From positions 40,079,111 to 40,143,110 of the forward strand of contig NC_080558.1 in assembly GCF_030253575.1 (NCBI RefSeq): a stretch of 64,000 nucleotides of DNA, in the 5' to 3' direction. Every line of letters begins with the position of its first letter. The first letter of the stretch is position 1. Positions 46,191-58,300 of the stretch are shown piece after piece. Both the position numbers and the translations under genes were made by a program. Source of the DNA: Rhododendron vialii. Taxonomy: Eukaryota > Streptophyta > Magnoliopsida > Ericales > Ericaceae. Under the pieces are notes generated by a model that saw only the letters and a program-made list of their open reading frames with translations, was not told where the DNA came from and made no database searches.

Positions 46191-46445
46191 AGATGTTAGG
46201 GTCATTGATGGATTTTGTCCCACAAATCCCCTTATCAGGAGCCAAGTACTGCATATGCGTGATCCGCACGTGGGCAACATTGCCATAGCTCAAGATAAAA
46301 CTTCTCTCTCATTAAGGTTGGAACTACCTTACAATAGGCCCCATCGTGGTCATTAGTTAGGTTACGATTGTAACGTGGTGTGGAGTCTGATGCTACTGTA
46401 CACCGAGTCATACGTACTATCCTAGCGGAATTTCTTAAGGAAAAT

Positions 46446-46583
46446 TCTAAGTGCAAAGAAAACGTACCCGGAAAATATCCTGAAAGGGTAAATCAATGGT
46501 ACAGATTCACTTTGAAGTGCATTTGTACCATTGATTTGTCTTTTCGGGATAATTTTCAGGTACATTTTCTTTGTATCTAGCAC
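46446..46583. mobile_element. Hairpin MITE (about 138 bp)
   Basis: Left arm (gtgcaaagaaaacgtacc ... gggtaaatcaatggtac) and right arm (gtaccattgatttgtctttt ... ggtacattttctttgta) are inverted copies with several mismatches and a short loop near 46505-46525. Confidence 0.75.
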
Positions 46584-47365
46584 TCCTCATTTCTTAATGG
46601 TGACTCTAGCTAGTAGGCATTTTAGTTTAGGATAACTCCGACATAACTCTCTTATTCTTTCGTCATTGAAAATTGATCGTAGCTACCATGGATGTAGGCC
46701 GAACCATATAAAAATTGTTATTTCTTGTGTGAAATTTATCATTTGAAGCTCATTTTGATGTTTCATTAGATTCAAAAGAAGATTAATGCTTTGGTTCATG
46801 AATCCGTCCGTTGAATCCTTTATTTAAGTATCATTGTTTGGTTTAGTTCCTTCCTTCTTCTTCAATTATTGTTTGCACACTAATCCAAGCTGCCATTTTT
46901 GTTTGGTTAATTCTTACTAAACATGAAACAAGACTCAGGGGTTTCAACTAAAAGTTTTTGTCTTTGTGCTAATGACAATAGTTAAGTTACTTTCTCAAAA
47001 TTTTATTTTAGTCGATCTATGCGAAGAGAATGGGTTGCCTAAAAAAAGCTTTGGTGGATAGATTGTGTGTAGAGATTCGGACACAGATTATGACCGGACA
47101 TAGATTGTGTACATGGACCCCACAAAAGAATATGAGACCCACGTGCATTTGCACAATTCGAGACACAACTGTGTCTACGTAGATGCATTTAGATCTAGAT
47201 CTATGCAATCTGTGTGCGCAACATTGCTCAGACAACTATACTCCTACTAGTTTGTAGTCACTTTTGCCAGTCCTTTCCAGCTCATGAATGTTGGACCTCA
47301 ATCTGATGTTTCGTCCAAGGTATCAGCTAGAGCACCGATGTTTCTACGGGCACAGTACGTATCAG
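46584..47365. other. Intergenic, no gene seen
   Basis: No coding region or bounded repeat recognised. Confidence 0.35.
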
Positions 47366-47886
47366 CAGGGCTGGCCCTAGGCGGTCCTGGGCGTAGACCC
47401 ACTAGGCGACCGTCAAAGGCATTCTGTTTTGGGTCAAATAATTGGACCCCCAAATCGTAAAATATTAGGTATGTGTAATATTTTACAATCAGGATAATGT
47501 AGCCTGGTGGTAAGCAGCGAGTTTCTAGATTAGGAGCTCACGAGTTCAATTCTTATCTCTTTTGTTTTTAATGAAAAATTTTAGAGTGTGTTTGATTTAC
47601 AAAGGCTTCGAGTGTCTAGAATAGGAGCTCGCGAGTTTGATTCTTATCTCTTTTGTTTTTAATGTAAAATTTTGGAGTCTGTTTGATTTAGAAAGGCTTC
47701 GAAAACGACCCTTTAGAGTGTCGAACGCCTGACCTATAGTTCTAAAGGTTTGTTTAACTACATTGCCGCCGAACTACAAGCTCCACTTGTTTCTTCGATC
47801 GAAACAAATAATTAATATACTAAAAAGTAAAAGGCCCCATTTTTAAAACCCCGCCTAGGGCCTCAAAAATCTCAAGGCCGGACCTG
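47366..47886. mobile_element. Non-autonomous hAT element (521 bp) with internal tandem duplication
   Basis: The left end is cagggctggccctaggcgg and the right end, reverse complemented, caggtccggcc..tagggccctaggcggg type. The flanking 8-mers are cgtatcag (47358-47365) and cgtactag (47887-47894), 6/8 identical, so the insertion is old or imperfect. Inside, a unit of about 105 bp (cttatctcttttgtttttaa, tttgattta, aaggcttcga) is present twice in tandem (about 47520-47605 and 47610-47705). Confidence 0.75.
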
Positions 47887-49319
47887 CGTACTAGTGCCAA
47901 TGAGATAATGTTCAAATTTATTGCTACTAGTGTTGTTTTCACATATTGCTACTAGTGTTGTTTTCAAATTAATCTGGTATCGGTCTAGCCATACCGATCA
48001 ATATTTGAGCCGAAACAGAATCGCAGTTCTACTACCGAACTTGCTAAAAAACAGTATGAGCCGGCGAGTACTGCACAAAATTCAAATCCTTTGGTTTCGT
48101 CAGATGCAAAGTCAGAGACTAGTATCTGGGTTCATGAATCAAGTTATATTCATCCTCGATTTGATGGTCTAATTCTAATAGTAGCTTTCATGCATGGGAC
48201 CAACCAGATAAATGTTTTCGCGATCAGTACAGGCATAGAACAAAAGCTCCAACACTCTGCTTACCATATATTCCCTTACTAAATTCATGAATCTAGACCT
48301 AAGTTTGACCCTCGAAAATATTTTACTTTTGAGTTCAGATTAATGGTAAGTACAAATTAATAGTTCATTATTACAATAAAACATTTCATTTTGTCATTCT
48401 CTCCTCCTGTTTTTTGCACACCTTCGATAAGTCATGGATTGGTATCCACTAAATATTACTCCCTTCATCCCTATTTAAAGGACCACTGTTCCATTTTGGC
48501 CATTGGGTTGTCACAAAAGGGTTTCCAACCCTCCAGTCCGGTCTGGGCTCATCTCAGACCCAAATAATGATATATGAACTGCTGGGCTCAAAGGTCCCGC
48601 TTACAAAATTAATCAAGCAAAAGATTAGCTTGATTGAACATCATTAAAATCCCAAACTATTACGCCCCATTAGGCCTTTACTCCAATTCCTCAGCTAAAA
48701 AAAAAGGTCTGTTCAAACTAGAAAAAGGAAAAGCCCAGAATTTTTTTCCTGGAAAAACTGAATTGCCAAATCTAGTTGTATCTTCTCTCACACACAACTC
48801 TGAAAAAATCAGTCTTGTTTGGATGTCAGTTATCACCGCTCCATCTTTTTCACATATTTTATATTCTATTGACCTTTTCCAAAGCTCATCAATACTGTAG
48901 TATTTATGTAGCTATAAATCTGGTTTGGTAACAGATTTTAAGCCAAAACTTATACCAAAAAACCCAAGTGAGAGGTAACTAGTTAGATGTATGACGAAGG
49001 CACTGGAATCATGGTAGAGCTGCTACAAATTTCCAGTCAATTGGCTATATTTCTCGTATGTATTCCCAAAGTCGATTTCCAACCATAGCATGAGAATATC
49101 AATCTAACATGTAAAGCAAAGAGAATAGAAAAATATGTCTAAAATGCCTACTGTGCCTCCAGCCCCCCATCTTTCCACAACAAAAGCATGACGATTCCCC
49201 GAATCAATTAGGCTCAAACTTCTTCGTAAGTAGAGTGCTTATACCCAGTATATCTCCTTCCAAAAAGCCGTGACCATCAAATCAAAAACTGTGGATTCCT
49301 AATGAAGCAGCCTTAGCAG
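47887..49319. other. 3' flank of the UGNT1-like gene; no other gene seen
   Basis: Near 47925-47960 a 32-bp direct repeat (ttgctactagtgttgttttc) and transposon-like wording related to 36833-37049 are seen. The 3' UTR of the reverse-strand transporter must begin at 49319 and continue down, but no poly(A) site could be chosen. Confidence 0.4.
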
Positions 49320-52300
49320 TTACTTCCCTATGAGCTTATAGTATGCATACAAGCCCGAACCAATAAAACCAAGCAACTGCCCCAAAACATTCAACTGCAA
49401 GGTAAACCAATCAAACTATCTCTTAAGAGCAACACTCGAAAACAGAGTTCAAAGTGATAAAAACGAAAAGTCCAGATAACAGTGCCATTTAGAGATACAG
49501 AAAGTGAAGTTCACACTCACAAAGTCAAATGGAAGCCCACCGAACAACATCCAGCCAAGTCCAATGGTGAAAAGATCCTACAGCAATAACAACAACAACA
49601 AAAAAAAAGGAACTGAGCGTTTGTTGGACTTTGAAAAGCAAGGATTATAAGGACCTATATCGAACAAGAAAATAAATGAACTCCAGGAACCGTGCCACTC
49701 AGAGATTTCTTTTACATCCTTAGCCATCTTACTGCACAGCTTCGCCCAATCAAATCAATCAAACTTCAAACCAATTTCACAAAATCAAGCCACCTCTCAC
49801 TCAATTCCCTACATATTGTCCAAACTTCACTTCTTCTTCTTTTGTTGAAAAAGAAGTTTCCCAGTTTAACCAAAGTGGTGAACAGCTAAACAAGTTTTAT
49901 AGGGTGACCCTAATTGACTACTTTAAACCCTTCCCTTCATTGGCTTATCTATCACAAACCTAAAAGCATGGCAACAAAAAAGCAGTATTTCGGTTTTCTT
50001 TGTATTTTGTAGCCCTTTTCAAATTCTTGGTTAACTTTGGCAAGCAATCCTCTGAGTGTCCACATGCACACTGTGAGTTTCACCGTATTGCATAAGACAA
50101 TCCATTTATCTTCTCATTCCAAATTTCCAATTGTAGAGCATCTCATTTCAGGTCAAATAGCTCTAGCATTCTTGGAGCAGTGTCACTTGTTTAGGTTGAA
50201 AATGATCTAGTTGCATATTCCGTAGGGTAATATTACCACATTAATGTGCAAGTTTGTCAAGACTTTGGTCACATTTGGGAAAATTGTGCATGCCATAAGG
50301 AAAAGCCGCGGGTAAACAAACCTTCAAGTTGCCACAAATGGTCTGCGTGAGTGCTGAATTGAGAGTTGTGTTCAGGAATATACTATAATTCAAGAAGAAG
50401 GCCAGTATGCAGGATAGAAGCAACACAACCTGCAATTGACGATACAGAAATAAATCAGCAAAAGCATTACCTTTAGTTACAGCATCATTGTAATAACTAA
50501 GATAGAAACAAGTGCATAAAAATACAAGCACCCACAAGGAATGAATAACTACAGTTTTGAGTTACACATAATTTAGGCATAAAAGATGGAAAGATTACCT
50601 GAACTTCTAGTAGAATATCACTCGTCAATGATTGATGACTAAACAAATGAAAACAAAAAAACTAGAACTGTCCGATGAATTTGCAAATCTGGAAAAAGTC
50701 AAAACACTTTAATTTTTCAATGCAATTGCAAAGGTTTATACTTGTTTCCTTTAAAATAGGTTCTACAAAATGAAAAAGGACTATGCATTGACTTCGGAGA
50801 AACAAGATTACTTCTCGGATTTCAACTATCTGCCATCACTATAGTCATGATTCTAGAGTCAATGATGTTGGAATGACTGGCTGTCAATATCGGATGGATG
50901 TGGTCGAGATTCGAGGAAGGCGTTCAAGTTTTGGTTTGGGTCCGCAAGTTGCCCAGTTGTCAATATCAGATGGATGTGGTCGAGATTCGAGGAAGGCGTT
51001 CAAGTTTTGGTTTGGGTCCGCAAGTTGCCCGGTTGTCAATATCGGATGGATGTGGTCGAGATTCGAGGAAGGCGTTCAAGTTTTGGTTTTGGTCCGCAAG
51101 TTGCTTGCAGTCAAGAATGTGTTCAAGGAACAAGTAGGTTGTGATGAGAGTATCATACAGAGAGAACAAGATGAAGGAAGAAGAAATAAGATAGACCTGG
51201 TGAATACATAAACCACATGATCTAAGCTAAAACTGAAGATGTGAAAACATATGCTCAACTCATCGCATTAGACATTGATAGGGAACGAAAACGTTATTGA
51301 ACAAACTTAAAGACAGTTCCCTCCGTCATCACATTAGACATTGATAGGGAACGAAAATGTTATTGAACAAACTTAAGGACGGTTCCCTCCGCAATTGTCA
51401 GGAACTTTAGGGACCTATGAAGCACCCAAACTCCTAGAGGTCAGCGTGTCCCTGTTTCGAACACAAGGACTCGGGGACACGGCAAGACATGCTATGTGAC
51501 ATGTCCATTAAATTTAACTAATCTTTTTAGGGGACAAGGTGGGGACATGGGAGGGACACGTATAGGGACACGGCGGGGGTTAAATATATTGAGTTTGGAT
51601 ACCGCAAACTAATTCACTTCTAATGAATACTCTCACTCGTACACAATACAAGGTTACACGAGTACTCACTCAATCACACACAAAACACCTCTCACTTACA
51701 TTTGAGAGCCTTCTTCACTCATACTTACACACTCACTCACTCACACCTTGAGCGTTTCTGACGCAGCGGAATTCACAAAGAGACTAGTTAGCGTACTAAT
51801 CCAAACGAGATAAACAACTCGTCGCAACGAGCAAATCTTGCGCACAAGAAAGAAAGAGAAAATCTCTGCAATATTATTAATCAAAAGCTACATAAACCCT
51901 AAGTTACAAACCTTTATATAGGCCGAAACTCTAGAAACCCTAAAAATAAACTTGGAAATTAAAAAGTCCCAGAATTTGGGGCTTTTCCTAAAATTGAAAA
52001 CGGGAAAGAAAAACAAGACTTTCCCAAAAAGAATCAACTTAAAAGGAATTACGATCTAAGAGTTATTAACGAAACAAATCTTTCCTAAAACGGCAAAATA
52101 ACGCAATAGAAAGCCTAAACGAATGAATCGGGCCGAAAAACACCATTCATCATCAACCTTTACGGTTAATGAGTATCGACTGGAGCGCGAAAATAAGTCA
52201 GCCCACCAAGTTTGGGCCTATTCTGAGCTCGTCCGAATTTAGCCGATTTGGGTAATCTGAAATTAAACACCGTTTAGACTTCCGGGGTTTGGCTCGGTCC

Positions 52301-55300
52301 AGCTGATCATGGAATTGGGCCTCCACGTGTTCTACATCAGTTTCTCTCGCGCACTCTAACCAAGTGGGCTCTCATCTCCTATTTATACGGAGCCTCGGAA
52401 GTTTCAAGGCAAGAACATCTCTAGACTAGTTTTAGAAGTTTCCAGAGAAACACTGAAGACTCCATCACAATGTCGAGGATTCTGGAAGATTCAGGAAGGT
52501 TCCAGCATGCCCCGGAACACTCCAGAGAAGTCCGGACGAGTCCGGAATATTCTAGTGAATTCTAGAGAAACCTGGAACATTTCTGGAATACTTCAGTGTC
52601 TGTGTCTAGATGTACAATTTCATGGCCAAACATATAATCAGGTCACAGTTTTCTAGACTCAAATCAAACAGATGAATAACCTGGTGCATATCTTTCTTTA
52701 GTTACCGATGCAACATGAAGTAATCAGATTTAAGACCATACAAAACTTCAGATCTACAGAGAAAATCTGAAAGGAAATGCAAAGGGTAGTCAACGACGAA
52801 AAATGCTAGTACAATTTTGAAATAGATAAAGAATAACCAATTTGCAGGCACATATAGAACTCTAATGCGGCAAGAAGTACAGGTCAATTATGAACTTTAC
52901 AAAGCTTCAAGTGATTGATTAGAAAAAGAGGTGCAGAAGGTAAATAAGGATATAGAATGCTAGTATACTCATTAATGAAATTATCAAGCAAAATATAATG
53001 TCTCCCCTTGTTGAAAATCTGCATGATATAGGGCGCAATTCTATGTTTTTCATTTTTGATAAGTGAGACGTGAAACTGATGTCAGAGCCTCTTGCCCACA
53101 AGGAACAATATGCCGATTATCCTAGTCAAGTTAGCAAATGAGCATAGAACTCTCGTATGCAAACTATGAAACTCCTACTGAAGATCACAAATTACCAGAA
53201 ACCCAGGTGAAAACAAATATGGAAAATTCAATGTCAACTCCAAGTCACCCCTGATAAATGTCCAGAACAGTAAAAACGGCCCGCATATTATTCCTGTATC
53301 AGAAAGTAAAATGGTATTATCTTATAGTTCATGAGTTAGAATCATACTAAGATGTTTTGAAAGAGAAGATAATCAAGTCCACATGACATTCTTTTGTTTC
53401 AGCTCTTTTTTTTTTTTTTTTGGTACATTTTGTTTCAGCTCTGGTAACATACCATTGCACCACATAAGTCCAAAGCTATTGAGGCCGCTAGATTTACCTG
53501 CGAAAAATGAAAGTATCAACAGTGAAAAGGAGGACCATCAAGCTACTGAAAAGGGTCTTCCAAACAGAAGAAGTATTACCTATGCGGGCTATGGTTGCCA
53601 GATATATTGCAGTAGTAATGTTGGCTAAGAAAACAACAGCATAGCCATAGGAATCAAATGATAAGTCTCGAGCTCCCGCAATAAATGCACCAAGAACGAT
53701 CAATGCCACACTGATATCACCTTAACGTTTTGGTTACATGGAGGAATTAGAATCATAACAATTTAAACGATAGCAACATGACTTCATGTGAAAAAGAAAA
53801 CGTCAATCACAACTTTAATTATCAAAGCCAAAGATGCTATGCACCATGATTAACTGTAATGGAGGAATTAGGGACATTATAACCCAAGCAAGTTTTCATA
53901 ACAATGGGGGTAAAAAGGAAGATAACTTGTCAAGTGATCCAAAACTAACCTGCTAGGCACTCGATTGACTATTTAAAGTACCAAAAGCTAAAAAGGTTCA
54001 CAATTCATAGGAAAATGGTCCTAGATGTGAGAGTAACTGGGAAAAACTCAAAGATGTGTCAATTCCAAGGGGGACTCACACAAGATAGTTGGAACTTGGA
54101 ACCCACCAACCAAATGGGTATTGTAGTGGGCCGAATATTTTGGTTCAGTCAGACTCAATACACTCGGCAGAAGGCCATGCTTAGTCCTTCGATTCTGTCT
54201 AATCAAATCAAGTCGAGCATCGGACTTTTAGGTTCGGATGCCAGAATTGGCGGTGGAAAAGTTCGGATATGAAGTATCCAACTGCCGAACTATACTAGGG
54301 TCAACACTCTACTCCTCAAGGTTTGTGCTTTTAGGTTCAGTGGACTCGCACAGGCCAACTCATCCACGTGAGCCTAACCGCCTTGCTCCCTACGCCAGCT
54401 ATGACATCACCTGGAGCGGCTAGGGCACGAGATGGGCACGAACGCACATGGGTGACAACTCATGCACATGCACGATAACGCCCTTATCCGGTAAGTCAAG
54501 CATGACGTCAGCCGGGGCAGTTTTTGAGCGTGTGAGGCATGCGCTGGATTGGAAGGCAAGCCAAGGAGGTCTATATAAAGGCAAGGATGAAACCCTAGAA
54601 CGGTACGCAATCTTCACCTCTCTAAACCCTAGTGCTTCTTCCTCCTACACTTTCTAACTAGATCGTTGGAGGGCCTTTTCGGTCTCCGACCGGTCTGGCC
54701 CTTAGTTGCACAATGCTTGTGGAGATCAAGCAAAAGGCTAGGCGAACCCATCCATCCGAACCAGAGGCTCAGGTGAGGTTAACCGATCTTGATCGATAAC
54801 CCCACAGGTATCAATGAAGGTTATACCAGAGTCACTTTCAAGATATTTGGGTTTAGGTATTGCCAGACAATCATTTGTTGCTTGTTTTTTGGTTGTTTCT
54901 TTGATACATTAAAGAGAGAGTATAATGCATGTAATTTACAACGTATCAGAAGATGCCAACGTACATGATTTCCATAAATGTACAAGATAACTGAGCCTCT
55001 CATTTGACTTGTCCTCGGTTCACCTTTATAGTATTGCACTCAGTCTTTAATTGATAACAGTGTCTTCTCGGTAGATCTGTGTTTGCAAATTTACCCAACC
55101 CATCCTCGGTGGGTAGGGCTAGGTTCCTCGTTCCTCGAATAAGATAAACATTACTCTAGCTGTAAAACCACATATTTTTCACCGGTAGACTACTTTATGG
55201 GCATATTTACCATATAGCCCTGCGTGCAGACGTAGTAGTCAAGAAGAGAGACATGATAGTAGCGGATAGTCGGGCAAGGGGAAAAGGAAGACCTAAACTG

Positions 55301-58300
55301 ACTTTGGATACCACGATACGGAAGGACTTGGGCTTACTATATCTAAGTGAAGAGGTAGCTCTAGACAGAGCTAAATGGAAAAATAGGATTCATGCAGCTG
55401 ACCCCAATTGATTGGGACACAAGGCTTAGTTTGGTTTGGTTTGAGACTACTTTATGGACATTGCACCAATATGTTTCGTGTTTTAGGTAAATATTTCCAT
55501 CTCCAACAAAAGTATCATTATACACTGACCTTTAACATATCATAGCTTGGTTATGTAAAGGCAAAAACAACAAAATTGCACGTACATGAATATTTGTCCA
55601 TGGAATAGTGTTGAAAAGAAGCTATAGTTATGCTTAAAGACAACGATGGTCTCAACTCTCGTTGGATTTTGTTACGTTTGAAAAGCATAGTTCAAATGAG
55701 ACAAGCTTTTAGCATATGATAGTACACTCCCTGATGCCACGACATATGAGGCTATGACGACAAGACCTTTTCGGCCAGCCGATCTGAATTGGCTCTCTGT
55801 CCTATCCTTCTACAAGGTAAAAGTCAGGGTCTGCAAATCCTCTTAGTCATTAACAAGAAGATCTAGCAAATTATTTGGAAGGAAAACAAAAAGGGCCCTG
55901 AACATGCATATGTAAGTCCTTGCATTGTATTGAAAAGTAATTCATCATCCAAACTTCGTGGGGATTAGCTTGGAGAGAGGCTCATATTTATAGACCTTGA
56001 CTAGAGGTTCGATGGGAATCATTTGAGGTGAGGTTCAAGAAGAAATCCTTGAGCCACAATCTAAAGGAAGTTAACTACAATGGTAAGTGTAAGTATAAAT
56101 CCTTTTCATAATCCTGAAATTATGTTTACTACTCATATTCAGCTCTCCAGAACAACCAATCAAGTGCATTCACAAAATTAACAGTACAAAAACCTTCATT
56201 GAGCACAGTTTAGAGACGGAGTCAAATAACATTTTGCATTTAAATTGCTTGAATTAAATCTTCAGCATCTTCTGATGACCAACAGGATATACACTTGGAG
56301 AAGGAGGAGTTATAAAGGCCAGTTTACCTTCCAACAACAGAAGACGTGTACTTCTGCCCTGCCAAGACAGCCTCAACAACCATTGCGAATACCACGGTTG
56401 TCCTCCTGAGGGTGGTGTACATGGGTACGTTTACTCCGCGGACAGACTCCATGGTAGCTAGCTTTCAAGGATGAAGAAAACATATCGGTAGCTATAAATT
56501 ACTTACAACCAGATTGGCAACTCAAAAATCCACCAAAAGAAAAGCTTATATGGTGAACTATGTGGACTTTGTACCATATAAAGCAAATAAGTCACTGCAA
56601 GGGGTAGGGTATGGATCAATGTCTTCAATGGAACAAATGTTGTGGACTTGTCACTGATACTCAAGGATTCACCCCCGCCGAAGGAGATAAGCTTCCAGCG
56701 TCTTAATGCAAAAAGAAAAGCACATGAGCATATCATCTGCAGCAACAGGTCAGAACACATGTTAACATAGACCATCACATTCGCAAGGGTCCATCCTGAT
56801 CAGTGGAAATAAGATGCTGTAGTAAAAAAAGACAAAAACTTAAGGAACAAATACAGAAGACCAATAAAAAAAACTGAAGGCTCGAGATTGCAAAATTATG
56901 AAAAGCTAAAGGTTTAGTGGTGAAGGATCTATTGCTTAGTCAGAAGAAGCATATTCACCTACTAGAAAACAAAAAAGATGAGTCAAACAGTGGTGGTTTG
57001 CTTAGAAACTAATATTATGTGTATCAAAAATACTTGTATCAACATGTCAGCACAATAAGTGGACAAATATTCAATAGGTATTGAGTTAGAAAACAACAAC
57101 TGTGAGAATATGAGAGCAGCAACTTCTGAAAATCGCATTCATTGCCTTCCTACCTGGAGGAGAGTGATGACATTGGCACTTGGGAAGCTATATGAAGAAA
57201 GAGCTGCTTTGTTGAACAAAACCAACAGCACTGCAAATGGAAAAGGGGTCATAACATAATGAAGACAAAAGAGGAAACATCAAGAGTAAAGGAATAACAA
57301 TAAGGCTTAAGCATAAACGATATGCTGAATTAAGGAAAGCAAGTTTTCTTAGGGGTGGGGGCATCGATGATTGACCTAACTGAGTTTCTATCAAATGAAA
57401 GATCTACCTCAAAATTTATCATGGATTAATAATCATACCAATCCCTCCAAAAATTCTTTTACTTGCAAATCAAGCTCATGTCAGTTAACCTACAAGCATA
57501 TAAGAGAAATCATGCATCTAGAATCTTAAGCACATTAACTGTATCGCATTCAAGTGCTTTCTTGATGCAAGCTAACTTGATGTATCCCAGTAGGTAGCAG
57601 ACTAGCAGGTCTCTAGGGTTTCAAGTCCAGTAGACAGCAATACGATTCTCCCAAAAGCAGGAGGGTGAGGAATGAAGGCCAGGTGCAATGCCGACAATTA
57701 ACCACCAAAAGCCCACATTCCACGAAAGAAAATGTGAAACATTAAAGCCATACTCGCATCTGTCATAATGAGAAATTACAGAATTTGTACAACGGATCAA
57801 GCTAATTGGACCACTGGAATTAGCAAAACCATTTATACAAGTACAGCCAATGTTGCTTTGAATCGTAGCCCGGGAGTGGAGAGTGAAGTTGAAATGACAT
57901 TAGCAAAACCTAGGAAACTAAAAGTATTTTCATTTCTAAATGATATGGTAGAGCCTACAAGTTCTTTCGGCCATCAAGATTGGGTGATCCACCTCCATGT
58001 CGAGCACTGGATTGGCCTGGAGCATCACATGCTTAGCACACACATAGTGCACCATAGAAACATTGCAATCTTAGCACCTACATCAGTCCAACATGTTTAT
58101 CAGCTGAGAGAAACTTCATTTTATTATTCTCTTGGCTAGATATTCATTTATTCGCCTTTCCTAGTGCATTTCTCCTTCTCTGAGCAAAGGAAACTCTACT
58201 TAAATTAAGCTAGGAGTTCATAGATTTTCGCGACAATTCCTGATAGAAGGTCCAAAAGGAGTGCACTTACGCTACCAGTTAAGATTGGTCATGGTAGAGA

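Larger units (their letters stand above)
51590..52632 (-). mobile_element. Probable solo LTR (about 457 bp) with heat-shock elements, split by a second solo LTR
   Basis: Read on the reverse strand it begins TGTTTGG at 52632 and ends CCAAACTCA at 51590, with flanking 5-mers tataa (52633-52637) and tatat (51585-51589), a 4/5 match. Removing the nested LTR and one TSD copy leaves about 457 bp. It has the expected order: an upstream region dense in heat-shock elements (52430-52605), then a TATA box (TATAAATAG, about 52386-52377), then a leader-like U5. Size and layout recall the heat-activated Copia ONSEN LTR, but I claim resemblance in layout only. It sits in intron 7, sense to the host gene. 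Confidence 0.6.

Noticed and set aside
57768..58139. 123-codon + strand frame in UGNT1-like intron 1
   Set aside because: No recognisable domain; lies in intronic DNA and shows no coding signature.
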